Below, in pieces: positions 42,941-55,324 of a stretch of DNA of 64,000 nucleotides. The DNA is from Reticulitermes speratus (taxonomy: Eukaryota > Arthropoda > Insecta > Blattodea > Rhinotermitidae), in contig JAJKFL010000005.1 in the NCBI GenBank assembly GCA_021186555.1, positions 20,462,635 to 20,526,634 on the forward strand, in the 5' to 3' direction. The translations under genes and the position numbers were made by a program. The notes beneath the pieces are model-generated. The model saw nothing but the letters and a program-made list of their open reading frames with translations. It had not been told where the DNA came from and searched no databases. How positions within the stretch are numbered: the stretch's first letter is position 1; each line of letters begins with the position of its first letter.

Positions 42941-45318
42941 AATATTCGCCGTGAAAGCTTCAGACAAACAACTTAACGAACTTGACTACTTAACTACATA
43001 TTCTGTAGATGTTAGATTTGTCGGACATAACATACAACTTTCGCGCTGTCGCCATGTTTGTAATTGTTCAATTACAAACTATTTCATGCATATGCTTACG
43101 TAGCCCCAGTTGTTCATTATTTATTACCATTAAACCGAAAGTCAAATAAAAATTTTACATGACTGCCAGGTTGATGATTGCGTCATGGGGTAAAAAGTTT
43201 CTTTAGCCATACGTTAATATTTCTTCAAGGTCCATTACCATATGTCATTTTAGGACCCTAAAGCAAATGGCGCAATGTCACTTTCGCCCCACACATTCGC
43301 GCTCCTGCCATGTTGCTCTTACTGAATATTGGATATTACGAGGCACAGTGCTGGGGTGGCCTGCAATGGATTAACGCTTATACCAACTTTAATGAAAACC
43401 TGTCACCTAGTTTAAAAGTTGAAAGCCCGATCCAACTCACACACTAAGCATGGTGATCTATAAGATTATTTCTTTTAAAGAAGGAAAGTTGCATAAAATA
43501 TAAGGGATACCAGTGACGATTAGGCTTATACCTAACCACAAGCACAGTACATGCACAGGAACGAGGCTGCGAATACGTAGTTGACATGAATGCAACTGTT
43601 ATCAAAACCAAATATAAAAATCTAGTTCCTGTATACCCTATCTCACTTTCTTGCCACTCTTTTTCCTGTTTTCAATCTATAAGGGAAAAAAGAGAGAAAG
43701 AAAAAAGAATGTAGGTTCATGGTTATGGGATTATCACGCTGTGTATATTTCCTCTTTCCGCCCTTCAAAAGTTTTTGATTTTCACGAAACTTGATACGAA
43801 CGTTATTCCCCTGGAGGCCACACATTACATTTTCATACAATTAGAATAAATTATGTTATGAGTGTCACGTAAATGGAAGCGCTAAACAACTTACGACACT
43901 AGATCTGATAGAAGGTAATATAATTTTACAGCCTATGATGTTTTATCCTTGGGTCTTTTGTCAATAACAAATTAATCAATGGAAGCAGGAATGTGGAAAA
44001 TTTGGTATGGAGCTAAATCATAGACGTACCTACATTGTATGAGATGTTTTATACGTCGACAATTACAAGCTTGGAAACGTTACAAAACTTTCACATTATG
44101 GTATATTTGACAAAATCAGCGTAGGCGGAATCTGTAAGTAGCTAATAAGTTATTAATAAGACCGAAATAAAGAAATATTAGCATTATAATTCTGTGAAAA
44201 CTGCCTATAACGTAACCGCAAGGGACCGAAATTTTTTCCTCTGCAGGCAGGTTCCTTTTCACACAGATGCTTGAAGTTTGGATCCTCGGGACTCCAGATC
44301 ATCGGCACTGTAAAACGTTTCCGCTAAAGACTGGTTGGGCTGTAGTAAGGTCTAATAGATCTGTAAAACTGCAGATATATGCAGTAGGACAGCAGGCTTT
44401 GTGTGTTTGCCTGGAATATTTGATAATGATAGAATGTATGTATTTCACAGTCAACTTTTGCGTAAAGTTTCCAAGTCATCAGCATTTTTTACATTATCAA
44501 GGAAAACATTTTCTTTTAATTTTCGTCTCTTTTAAAACTTCGGACATGGATACAAAGAACGAAGCACCGCATCCTGGAGGTCTGGCATGCAGAACGGATG
44601 GAGTGTGGCGTATTAACGTGGGTAAAAATAAAGTTATTAAAGTAGTAAAGTACATTATGTGTTATTTGCACCTGTAAATATTTGGAATTTTAGATTTTAA
44701 GTCACAGGACATTTCTGTTTCTCGTTATGGTGTTTGTTACATTGCTACGTTATATGCGCTTGGAGCGTAAAGTAAAAGCTGATGGAACGCCCTACACGCA
44801 CGCACGCACGCGAATATAATGCCAGTTATTTTGTTTTATTATACCGCACACGACGCCAAAAGAAAAGAAAAGAAAAGGTCTTGCCTTTTCCGAAGACTTT
44901 TCAATTGCTGCTTCCTGTACTGGAATACCTACTACTGTGTAGAGCTGCAAATACATATATATATATATATATGTATTTCACTGTCTCACTTTATTTTATG
45001 TTAGGTATGTGGCCCTCTAGCAGCGAAGTACGCTTAGAGACATCGTAAGTTTTAGTTTTGAATTGTCATGTCCCTTGCATAGAATGAACACATATCTGTC
45101 CAGTTAATCTTAACTGCCCTGATGTTATGGACCTGCAAATTTTCAACATCTTTGTTTGCTGTCATCAGGAAATTTACTGTACTACTTTAACAAGCCTGGA
45201 AGGGTGTACTCTATGTTTAGAGTAAATATTTTCGCATTCTTCTTCAATCGTTATGGATTACACCCTCTGGCCATTTTGCAACTCGAGGTGAACGTTTGGA
45301 AGTATGGATGTTTTAGAC
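42941..45318. other. no gene; small microsatellites
   Basis: No gene recognised. A 136-codon forward frame (44267-44677) has no recognisable similarity. ACGC units lie at about 44799-44812 and (TA)n at 44954-44972. Confidence 0.4.
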
Positions 45319-45602
45319 CAAAATTTCTTAAACTTTTTCGCTGGCCTGCCACTAAATTAAATTTAACAATTTCAATGTACCATCAGTTGTTTTTGCATTA
45401 AAATAAAAGACTGACAGCGAAGATGAGTTACATCATGTTTCCAACAACACTTTGTATTAGCAAATATTTTGGATTGTGTTTTATTTACTTTAAATATTTC
45501 TATCAGTTTTTGTATTGCGATTTTTTTTATTAAGGTTACGTACCAGTAAACAATGATTGGCGTACCAGTCCTGGTACTCATACCACAATTTGAGAAACAA
45601 TG
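45319..45602. mobile_element. possible hAT-like MITE
   Basis: The ends CAAAATTTCTTAAACTTTTT and, reverse complemented, CATTGTTTCTCAAATTGTGG both resemble the hAT terminus CAGTGTTTCTCAAACTTTTT, and GTACC strings lie inside the right end. Candidate 8-bp flanks TTTTAGAC and TTGCAGAG agree at only five positions. About 284 bp with no coding sequence. Confidence 0.5.
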
Positions 45603-45790
45603 TTGCAGAGCCCTACGAACTACGAGTAATATATAAGACCCGCGCAATATTTACAAACTTTGTATTAGTAACTGGCTATTTTTTGTAACACTGTGTCAGT
45701 ATCCGTTACGCATTATTTCAAGACTACTGTTTTAGATCCGTTTTTAGGCGCGTTCGCAAAGTTGTGAAAAGCGACTATTAGCTTCATTAT

Positions 45791-45817
45791 GTCTGTCTGT
45801 CTGTCCGTCTGTCCGTC
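45791..45817. repeat. (GTCT)n-type simple repeat
   Basis: GTCTGTCTGTCTGTCCGTCT followed by GTCCGTC. It lies just upstream of repeat R1 copy 2 and may be its leader. A similar string occurs at about 60055. Confidence 0.8.
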
Positions 45818-45879
45818 GTCCTTATGTGTGTCTGTCCTTCTGCATGGAGCAACTCTGCTCCCACTGTACGGATTTTCAT

Positions 45880-46305
45880 GTTATTTGATATTTGGTTGTT
45901 TTTCGAAAATCTGTCGAGAAAATCCAAATTTTATTAAAGTCTGACAAAAATAACGGGTACTTTACAAGAAGACATATGTACATTTATAATAATATCTTGC
46001 TGATTTCTTCTTAGAATGAGAAATATTTCAGACATAAGTTGTAGGGAAAATCACAACACATTTTATATTCAGTAACTTTTTTCCGAAGACCGTGCCATTT
46101 ATGAGGTAATGTGGAAAAATATGGCAGAGACAGACAGACCACGGATAACAATATAATGCGGCGCATGCGCTTTGCATGCTAGATAACTAAGGCTACAGAC
46201 ACACAATCAGAATTAATAATACTTATTGCTTTTCCACGGCAACAATGGTTTCGCGAACGCGCCTCAATATTACGTAATACGTATATTGCCTGTCTTGTAT
46301 ATATT
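45880..46305 (+). repeat. unnamed dispersed repeat R1, copy 2
   Basis: Collinear with 12425-12860 (TTTTTCGAAAATCTGTCGAG, AATAACGGGTACTTTACA, GATAACTAAGGCTACA, GCGCCTCAATATTACGT). Here it is preceded by the GTCT repeat and a CTGCTCCCACTGTACGGATT segment that the first copy lacks. No open frame is shared between copies. Confidence 0.75.
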
Positions 46306-47677
46306 AACGGTATATGCGGTGCTACTTACAAAGGGGCAGGGAGCCTTCTGCACAAAAATGGGTCAAAATACTTAAAAAGATGATCATGTTTGTTTGTGCA
46401 GGTATGTTTATTAATCGGTAATGAAATGCGTTAGTTTACTTTAGGCCTATGTTGGAATAACCTACGTTAGTTTACTTAAATTTTATATGTGACGAAGCTA
46501 TACATGCAGGCTTAAAATATGCGGAAATGTGACGAAAATAACTTACGGTAATAAGCATTTTGTACCTGTCTGAAGTCTTTGAAATACAACACGCTTGGCA
46601 GGGGAGTTAACAAAGCTAAAAGGCAAAAACCATCGATCTTCTTTTGTTGTTATAGAGCAAGTTTCTGACACAGTCTTCAGTTTATGTTCATCATACATCG
46701 CTTTAAGGCACAGTACTTGCTTATAAACCCAAAGTAATAAGGTACAGAACCGTAGAGAGTCAAGACAGTTTAACGGTAGACTCTTTAGGAGAGTAACGTT
46801 CAATTCTTTTGTCTGGCGGACCATGTCACGTGCCTTACAGCCACGTATTTCTATGGATATAAGTTTGTAAAATTTCGTTTTATGTCTTATATTGGTACAC
46901 GTAGGCAGTTAATGGTAGGTGGTTAATGCGAGTCAAAAAATGTTTAGTCTCAACAAAACAAAATATTACATGAGATTTGAGGTTTGTTCCGCGTTGAAGA
47001 TTCTTGCTTTGGTTCTCTGTATCATAATTCTCTGTAGATAGTTGCAGTATACTCAGCGATTTGCCATACATCCTTGCTGATATCTATTTATTGTACACTG
47101 GCATAAAACCCGGTTAAATCTCAAAGGGAAATTTTGAAAAATTTTAATCATATGTATCCACTCTAGTACATTAAGGGTCCATGAGGGACGCTATACAATT
47201 AGCAGTAGCCTAGCGCGTGATGAAAATTTACACAGTTCGTTTTGTGCTTCATACAAAAAATATTGAACCAGTAAAGAGAAAAATGAAAATTTTCCTTCAG
47301 CTATTTTTGTAGAATACAAATTTCATTGAATGCGTTAAGTATTTTCAGTGACGAACTACAGCGGGCTAATGAACAAATAAGATCTCCCATTTACCAAAAA
47401 TTCTGAAACGTAGGATCTCCTTCTGATGGGCCGTGAACTCCCGAAATTTTCAATATTACAGCTTTTTCTCATCAACATTTGAATTTTATTCAGGAAAAAA
47501 ATAAAATGTTATGTAGCTGAGCAGTTGTGTCTTCACTGTACCTTAAATGTCCTTTTGAATAGTAAGAAAGAAATATGCGGTTATTTGCTGGGATGCTGGT
47601 TTGGTACCGGTAATATTTATGTCGCAAATTTAGTGTGATTGACAGTTCTGGGTCGTGGACTAAAGGACTGGAAATCA

Positions 47678-47680
<3 letters not shown>
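46306..47680. other. no gene recognised
   Basis: A 93-codon reverse frame (46543-46824) has natural-looking composition but is also open for about 45 codons on the other strand and matches nothing known. Confidence 0.35.

Positions 47681-47714
<34 letters not shown>
47681..47714. repeat. (AT)17 microsatellite
   Basis: 34 bases of pure AT. Confidence 0.95.
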
Positions 47715-47718
<4 letters not shown>

Positions 47719-47775
47719 AGTTAAATTTTCTCCTGTGCACATCATCAGGCATAAACTAAAGTGAAGGTACGGTAT

Positions 47776-47985
47776 CATTCATTCTTAATCTTGGCGCTAG
47801 ATATAGGTGAGTAGTGAGCTTTGCGCCCCGGTCTCACTATGCCCAGGGAAAGAGCCTCCTGTACCCATTGAATTTGAGGCTGCTTAGAAAAAAGAACCGG
47901 TCTGGACGCTTTGGAGAAGAGAAAAGAAAGTGAACCACGATTCATTGGTCGTCTATCCCATAGCCTGACCATTTTAAGGACTAAG
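47776..47985 (-). mobile_element. SINE-A, diverged
   Basis: Plus-strand order CATTCTTAATCTTGGCGCTA, GAGCTTTGCGCCCCGG, GTACCCATTGAATTTGAGGC, CCGGTCTGGACGCTTTGG, ending in a decayed head (CCCATAGCCTGACCATTTTA). The B box is no longer recognisable. Confidence 0.65.
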
Positions 47986-49339
47986 AAATTCCTCCTCCGT
48001 CACTGATATTTACGTTCATTTATGTACTTAGGGAAAATTAAGCATAAATACCTGAATATAGCATTTTTTGTTTTACAATGAGTGTGGATTAGAAAATGAG
48101 GCATAATTAATGCATAAATTAATATTCTTAGCATCATTCTCTTTTACGGAAACACGACAGTCGAGGTTGCATGCCAGAACATAGCGTGTCAGGGGCTAGT
48201 CAATAATGAGCCCGAGGAACCAGACAGCTTTTTAACTGAAACGTGTGTTGAGATGAGCCAATCCTTGGTACGTCTCAATCAACCGCACAGACTGAGCGGA
48301 CTTAACTGAACCATGTCTCTTACTGCTTTGTGCACTAAAACACAGTTGTTTAATGGGATGTGTACACACTGCTGTGACTTTATCCTTAATAGCTTCTGTA
48401 GATATAGACCCGTCTTTTACTGGATAATGAATCGCCACACAAGAAGAGCTCAAGTAGCACCGTAGTGCCATAAACTTAAACCTGACTGACAACCTTCGGC
48501 CGCAGACCTCTCAAAGTCACAAATCGCTGGCCTTTGTCGGTTCAATTACCACAGATAAACTATATCTTGATTAATGTCACAGACACTTTTCATCGTTCCC
48601 TAAACCTATAAGACAAATGAGGAGCATTTCCTTCTAAGTATATTTTAAATACTCTGTCCCCAGGCCAATCTAGGTCTCCATCAAGATTGTACCTGCTTTC
48701 TAGACATCTTACTTTATTAGAATATATTTTATTTTTTATACTGTACAAATGTCCCGGCTATCTGCTCTGCGCTTTGCCACATTTTCACGTGGTGTTTCAA
48801 TACAGTAACGTTTTATACTTTTAGGCGGTGTTTTGTTGTGTAAATATTACCGATTTACTCACATACAACCTCGCGTTACGTGAATATTATTTCACAAAAC
48901 ATATTCGATGCATTATTCCTTATAACATACCATGTTATGGCGAATGTCTTATTAAAACTTTGTAATTTTAAATGCATAATTTTTTCTTAAAATTTATAAG
49001 ATCAAATTAGGCATTGCACATATAATACACGTAGTTTATAATAAGATAATCTTCTGAAGATTATAGGCTACACCGAAACATGTAGCGAATATGTAACGTG
49101 AAATAGTAGACTATTTATAAACGTAATGCACAACTGTATCTGAAACGTATAGCAATAACCACAAACGTACTTGTAATTATGAATAAAACGGTAAGAAACA
49201 TTGTGGATAGTTAGAGTGGGGGCTTCTTGGACTTGGCACAGTGTAGCACAATGAACTCAGGGAATGCCTGTTACGTTTCGGTACAGAATTTTTGGCTTCC
49301 ACTTTGCTATCAAAAACTATAAAGATATAAAGATTATAT
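47986..49339. other. no gene recognised
   Basis: AT-rich. A short segment near 49060 (CACCGAAACATGTAGC) resembles one arm of F6. Confidence 0.4.
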
Positions 49340-49860
49340 ATATAATTTTTCCTGCCATTTCTTATAGTGTGCAGCTTGGTCTCTCATACTGGGGAAAGAT
49401 CAGAGACTGAGGGTGTTCGAGAATGGGGTGTTGAGGTTATTTGGGCCTAAGAGGCAGGAAGTAATGAGACTGGAATAAATTGCATAAAGATGAACTCCGT
49501 GATTTTTATTGGTCACCAAACATTATTCGGGTGAACAAATCAAGGAAGATGAAATAGGCTGTGCAAAGGCACATGTCGGGGAGAAGGAAGATGAATACAG
49601 AGTTTCCATGGGAAGCCTGAAGAAAAGAGACCACCTGGAACACATAGGCGTAGATGTGAGGATAATATTAAAATGGATCTTAAATAAATAGAATGGGACG
49701 GTGTTGACTGGATTCATCTGGCTCGCAATAGAGACAAGTGGTAGGCACTTCAGAAAAAGATAATGGACTTTGGGCGTGCATTAAATGCGGCAAATTTCTT
49801 GACTGGCTGAGCAAGTGTTGGCTTCTCGAGAAGGATTCCGCTCCATGGAATTAGTAGCCT
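49340..49860 (+). mobile_element. LINE family L1r 3' end, long copy
   Basis: Second-best copy of the family: GGGTGTTCGAGAATGGGGTG, TTTGGGCCTAAGAGGCAGGA (retaining the base deleted in the 8040 copy), GTAGATGTGAGGATAATATT and CTTGACTGGCTGAGC, then the TTCTCGAGAAGGATTCCGCT tail. Stops and indels are present and the reverse transcriptase core is absent. Confidence 0.8.
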
Positions 49861-49865
49861 TATGG

Positions 49866-49935
49866 GTAGCTACTGACGTTTCGGAGGAACCTTCTTTCTT
49901 AATCCTCAGCATAGTGTAACCGTACGGACAGGGTT
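49866..49935. repeat. solo arm of a fold-back element
   Basis: GTAGCTACTGACGTTTCGGA and GGAACCTTC match the arm of F2-type fold-backs. No complementary arm is visible. It sits directly against the LINE end. Confidence 0.4.
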
Positions 49936-51027
49936 CGAGTTTTAGAGAAATAGGGAATGTAAATTAATTTAGAGAATTTTATTTTGTTGTGGATAAGTAA
50001 GATAAACCGCACCATATGTAATGTTTAGAGAGAAGGCAAGTGACTAGCAGCCAGTGACCGGACAGGAAATGGGGGGAGAAAGGACTTTTTGAAACTGCAA
50101 GACAGATGTAACTTGAGAAATTAATAGGTCGGGTAGCCATAACTGTGGTGTAGGAGCATGGGGACTGCAGTCGCTGTGTTTGAAGTAGTCTGTGAGGAGT
50201 TCTTCATATCATTGTAACCAATAGGAAAATTCGTAAGTTGTTCGAAATTAGGACGCGTACGGGAAACCGACGTAGGCAGCTCTCTCTATCGTTTGGTCCA
50301 GCAGTCGAAGAGGACGCAAAAATTGCATCTTCTAAACAAATATTAATAAAAATAGTCAAAGGTAGAAATTGTTATGTGTTGAGTGCTGCAATTAGACCAC
50401 AGTGAAATGTAGTGTCATCAAAATTACTTATAAGTAAATTGCTACTGTGTTTTGCAAAATTTAACACCATTATAAGAATATTTTACGTGTGTTGCTCATA
50501 CCTATTTATACACGGAGGCGGTTGACCAGGTGATAAGGTGCCTCAGTGCCGCGAGAAAATCAGTAAAAGCATGTGTAACGCAAAACAGTTTTTATTCAAT
50601 TAAAGTAATATAAACTTTATCATTTCGAGTATTTATTCAACCCCAAAAGAAATCAAAGGACTGGGTACAGATGCCTCTGGACACACAACACGTAGATTCC
50701 CTCGAGTGGAGGTCGTGAATCTACCGATCTCAGCTAGTAGGGACGTAATCGGTCTACCGGAGAAAAAGGGAAAGACAACAAGAAGTAGGTCGGTTATGGT
50801 AGAAGTCTAGAAACAGAAGCAGCAATTCCACCGAAATTTCTATAGACAGTCATAACAGAAAATATCAACGTCGAAAAGCTTAGTGCCATGACAACCTGTT
50901 ATGGGTGTTTATTGCTTGATATTGTTTGCCTGCATTATACTGCTTTCTTCGTAGTCTAATGACGCTGTAATTGAGAATAGTGAAGTGAATAGGATATGGA
51001 AGGCGGTGGCAGTGGCCTGATTTCAGC
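49936..51027. other. no gene recognised
   Basis: No recognised feature. Confidence 0.5.
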
Positions 51028-51029
51028 TA

Positions 51030-51957
51030 GGGGGTGGTACGAAAGTAAGTTCCCCTATTTTCATCTCAGAAACTATTACTACAATTGTAATGAAGTTTAC
51101 ATACATCATGGGTACAATCTTTACAAAGTTGAGATTACTTTTCCACAAAATCTCCTTCATTATCAACACATTTTTTTTCCACCTTGCGTGAGAGACTCTA
51201 TGCCAGTCGCGTACAACTATTTGCTCAAGCATCGGAGCTTTTCACGCACGTTGTGTTTCAGTTCATCGTCTTCCGCTAAAGGGCGTCCTAGGAGAACATA
51301 CTTCTGGGGGCCAAAAAGATGGAAGTCGGAGGGTACTAAATCGGGACTGTAAGGAGAATGACAGAGAACAGTTCACCTCATATTTGAAATTTCCTTCTTT
51401 GTGCGCAGACTGATGCGCGGTCTGGAGTTGTCATGCAGGAGGAGAACTTGGTTCGTCTTTCTGTTTGGCCGAACCCTTCGACTTCCTTGTTTGAACTTCT
51501 TTAATGCCTGCACATGTCGCTGTGAATTGATTGTGGCACCTCTCTCCAAGAATTCCACTAACAAGGTTCCTTCACTCTCCCAGAAGTCGCTGCCGTGGCT
51601 GGTCGGCCGCTGCGGGGCCTGTCACCAATATCAATTTCACCGCTCTTTAAACGTTGGACTCATCGTCTAACTGAGCTAACATCTATGGTATCCCCACCAT
51701 ACATGCTTCTCAGATGTCTTTGAATCTCTATCGGACTGGGGCCTTCCGCGGTAAGAAATTAAATCAGCACTCTCGGCCTAGTACTTACATCCACAACATC
51801 CGCCATTTTGCACTGTTACTGTGTTGAACGCACGTGACTGACTCGAGCGTCGATGATCCTGGTAGAGGTGGAATTGCAGTTTCCGGTGGTTGAGGCAAGA
51901 GACTGTACCAGCTGCCACATTAAAAAAAGATAGGCATTACTTTCGTACTGACCTTCG
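51030..51957 (-). mobile_element. mariner element with TIRs, internally deleted
   Basis: 928-bp element flanked by TA at 51028-51029 and 51958-51959, as expected for mariner. The ends are GGGGGTGGTACGAAAGTAAG on the left and, reverse complemented, CGAAGGTCAGTACGAAAGTA on the right, sharing GTACGAAAGTAA. Mariners are usually about 1.3 kb, so several hundred bases of the central transposase have been lost. The element is dead, but its ends may still be recognisable to a related transposase. Confidence 0.9.
51135..51806 (-). pseudogene. mariner transposase, internally deleted
   Basis: Begins with MADVVDV at 51806. The N-terminal helix-turn-helix survives as EIQRHLRSMYGGDTIDVSS and VRR, followed by GEIDIGDRPRSGRPATAAT. 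A deletion then joins this to the catalytic region LLLHDNSRPRIS. The second Asp (51430-51432) and third Asp in VPSDFHLFG (51325-51327) are 34 residues apart, confirming DD34D. The first Asp lies in the lost part. A Trp codon has become TGA (after EISNMR). The C terminus ends in VDNEGDFVEK and a stop at 51135. Frameshifts separate the segments. Confidence 0.88.
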
Positions 51958-51959
51958 TA

Positions 51960-53064
51960 CTGTCTCGACTCACACCTGGATGGAGTAAGAAGCACGAAAA
52001 CCTCATTCAGGCGTCTCCATGACCCAGCCGAAATTTGAACCAGTCACACGCGTTACCCTTTGAGCTTACTTGCTTGGTATTTTGCATGTACGTGATTTAT
52101 GGCGTCGAATATATTTGGAAGATCATAATTGTCAGTTACTATTTGTGAGACTGAAGAAGGAGATGGCAAGGTTTGTGGTAGTTACAAATGGGAATAGAAG
52201 ATGGTAACAATAAACGACCCTAGAAATTTAGCAACTTTCGCGTGTTGTTATAGATTTAGGTCGCAGAATTTTTCCGTGGGCAGAAGTGTTGCACATACGT
52301 AGAAATTATTTTCTGTCTGTAGCCTATGTTATGCTTAAAACTTTTCCGTTCAAGTGTGAACGGAGTTTATATTAGAGCTTCCCTGTACCTGACTATAGTT
52401 ATTTTAAAGTAGTTCTTATCCAAGCGTTGCCCTTAAAACTCCCATGCCCGCTCTCTTCTTTTCCTCCTTTTTGACGGAAAGGAATGCTTTTGTTGAACGA
52501 AGTTCATCTCCCTGAGTACTGCAGCATAACAGACTTTTCAAATGTCTAAAATGTTGTCGTTACTTTATAATAATGGGATGAGAGAAGGTATCATGTGACT
52601 TTTGTGGCATACGTGCTCATCTGTGTTTGTAACATTGTGGCTGTGATAGTGAGGATGTGTACCGGAAATACTTTGTACTTTCATGCATTCTGATTGTGTA
52701 ATATTATCGTCTGAGGGATGGGGCTGTTGACTAGAATCTAAATATACTGAGTCCCTCACTAAAGAGCTACACATCTGTGTTGATTACGTGATCGTGAACC
52801 GGATATTAAGGCTAATTTATCCGATATTCTTATCATGGATACTTCTTTATCATCATGCTGTTCGCGCCGTTTTAAACACACACAGTAGAACAATCGTTGG
52901 TGTATTAGGCCTCGTTGGCTGAATATTCGCATTGGCTTGCGCTGGTAAAGGTAAATATGACCCACAGAAGAGGCTGATAATGCTTCGCGGGGAAATATAC
53001 TTGTTTATTTATTCGTAGTTAGCTGTCAGTAAATAAAGACTGCGAGTATGTAGCATCGAATGTT
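51960..53064. other. no gene; weak tRNA-like remnant
   Basis: At about 52005-52070 the reverse strand has TGGTTCAAATTTCGGC, a possible decayed B box with a weak A box before it. It could be an old SINE and was not called separately. Otherwise unrecognised. Confidence 0.35.
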
Positions 53065-53290
53065 TGGATGACGATGAATAATTAATTGGAATGACTGTGG
53101 AAGGAAGCGGGTGTGTTATAATATCAAGTGCTGTCCCGAAATTTACCTGGTAGGATTGAGGAAACACGAGAAATACCTCAGAATAATCATGTCTAGGGTG
53201 AGATTCCAACCGGCCAAAACCTGTCCCTTTCCGAAAGCAATTCAGAAGCCTTACAGCTTGAGCAAACTGTACTTGGTGGGAATAACGACA
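53065..53290 (-). mobile_element. SINE-D candidate
   Basis: The reverse strand has a B-box-like GGTTGGAATCTCACC, then GAGGTATTTCTCGTGTTTCC, TCAATCCTACCAGGTAAATT and a TCATTCCAATTAATTATTCA tail. The same body idea is seen at 5485 and 59465. The 161-codon reverse frame spanning this stretch is explained by the repeat and is not a gene. Confidence 0.5.
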
Positions 53291-53706
53291 TTGTCGTTTG
53301 GCTGTGCGTAATAAATATAAGTGGGAGTAATGTATTACAATGACGCCGCTGAAAGAAGTATGACGGATGGTGGGGACAAGAGCGTTTGAGGTTTCCACTT
53401 TACTATGTACGGTTTTATTTTCTTCCAGCCCCCTCTGGACTCTGTCAACCAGCCCGCAATTCTTGTCACTAACGAATGTTTTCATCACAAACATTAGCGT
53501 GAACGTAATGGTTACACGACTAGAGGGGAATATACGAAAATAAGCTGGAGAGAGAAGCGTAGCAGCTAGAGGGAGACGTGCAGGGCGTCGAAATATGGGA
53601 CTTTTGTCTGCGGTCTGAGGAGGGCACTTTCGAGAATTTTAATTTAGGGGTTGGCAGTACATAGGTTTTCGATTAAATATTATTATATTCTCTTTTTAGG
53701 ATTCCG
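53291..53706. other. no gene recognised
   Basis: No recognised feature. Confidence 0.45.
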
Positions 53707-53719
53707 TTACTACACTGTT

Positions 53720-54007
53720 CAGGAAATGGGGTAGTTGGTGTAGTGACTAGGCTACAGGCTGGAGGATCTGTTGTTCCAGTCCTGTCAGGGGCAAGAAATT
53801 CTCTTCTCCAATTTGTCCAGACCGGCTCCGGTGACCACGCAGCCTCATATGCAATGGGGAAATTTCGTACTTCCCAGGGAGTAAACAGGCCGGGGAATAA
53901 TGTTGATCAGTAACCTCCATTTAGTGCCAAGGTTAAGAATGAGTACAGCTGTACTTATATTCTCCCTATATGCCTTCATGGCCCGGAGAGGCACATCTAT
54001 ACCTTTT
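53720..54007 (+). mobile_element. SINE-A, near full length, with TSD
   Basis: Head GGGGTAGTTGGTGTAGTGAC (A box) with a decayed B box (TTGTTCCAGTCCTG). The body has GTAAACAGGCCGGGGAATAA and CATTTAGTGCCAAGGTTAAG. The 3' end is CTTCATGGCCCGGAGAGGCA. Flanks TTACTACACTGTT (53707-53719) and TTACTGCACTGTT (54008-54020) form a 13-bp TSD with one mismatch. Confidence 0.9.
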
Positions 54008-54020
54008 TTACTGCACTGTT

Positions 54021-55309
54021 AATTTCATCTTTTCAAGGACTGACCGTCATGTGGGGAATAGAAATTTGCGATTCGTGTTGGGTGCGTCGTTGTTGAAAGG
54101 CCATTTCTGCAAAAAGTATAACATTTATCGTAAGGATACGAGGCTGCCAATGATAAAAATGGAGCTTAACCTGAGCCCATTGTTTTATTTAATTCATATT
54201 TTTAGGGCTTATTTAACGACGCCGCTATCTCTAGTTCATATAATTTGGCATCAAATGGTAACATGATTACAGAATAATAAACTGCAAAGGCTGGGGAAGG
54301 AATATGTTTTGGCCCAAACTGATTTAATGTCCTAAAAATTATAATTAAAGGCGAAGCTTGAAACGAGTAAGAAAATTAATCTTCTGGAAAATTTATCTCT
54401 TGTGTTATAAAATTTTTCTTCTTTACTGTGAAGTTGCGGTCAAAGGACAGTCATCGTTGACAAGATAATCGTACACTATATAGTGACTTTTACGACTAAG
54501 ACGACTTGTTACGTAGGTGGAAAAGCATGACGTCACGCATGGGATCTTCTAGCGTACCTGAGAAGAATAGGCTTATGGCATTCCCATCATCACATATCAA
54601 TGTGTGTTTGTAGAGTGCCATAACACGTCCTGAAGAAGGAGCAAGTGGGTATAGCGATAAGGCAATAGAATTGGATCTGGGATGTAACCGGTCCGAATAA
54701 ATACCGAGATATATTTTATCCCACACGTTTCGTGTGTTTAACTGACGTTTGCAGGGATCCGTGTATTGATGTTAAATACTCTTTGGAGAGGTCATCCCAT
54801 TGTGTTAATGAACTATATATGCACAGTTGAAGCCAGTCAAAACGAAAGTGTTGTGTTTTGACTGACTTTATCCGTGTATGTCCAGATGATATTAAATAAG
54901 TGACAGAGGTAATTTGTAAAATGTTAGTAAAAATGTGCACTGTGCACTTAACAGGTGCGTCCGGCAGAAGGAATTATGCTAGCAGTCGCAGTTTCGCGTT
55001 TATCGTAATAAAAGAGAAATATATTTCGTTTATTTCATTGCGCATCTCTGAACAAAAGAACTAAGATGATTGAAACATTATTCACTTAGTGGTTATGCTG
55101 AACAGAATATAAACAATGTATTGTTTAATATAGGAGTATTCTTGAAAGTAGTATTCTGTTAAGAGCAACGCATTAGAAGTTTTAAAAGTACGAGTATTCT
55201 AAACTCAGCAAAGACCTTGTTTTTATGTGTCGAGGTGTGTATATTTGGTTAAGATGAGTACTGCGTTTTCCATATCCGACAAGTTCGGTAATGCATGTAC
55301 GCTTATGTT
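54021..55309. other. no gene recognised
   Basis: A perfect CRE (TGACGTCA) lies at 54528-54535 without other promoter signs. No gene or repeat recognised. Confidence 0.4.
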
Positions 55310-55324
55310 TAATGACTTTCTTTG

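Noticed and set aside
44267-44677. 136-codon forward frame
   Set aside because: No recognisable motif, no splice or promoter context and no repeat partner. Natural-looking composition alone proved unreliable in this window.
46543-46824. 93-codon reverse frame
   Set aside because: Protein-like composition, but partly open on the other strand too and matches nothing known.
53009-53494. 161-codon reverse open frame
   Set aside because: It runs across a SINE-D-like repeat with a B box. The readable residues are those of the repeat, and a frame this long is near what chance gives in 64 kb.
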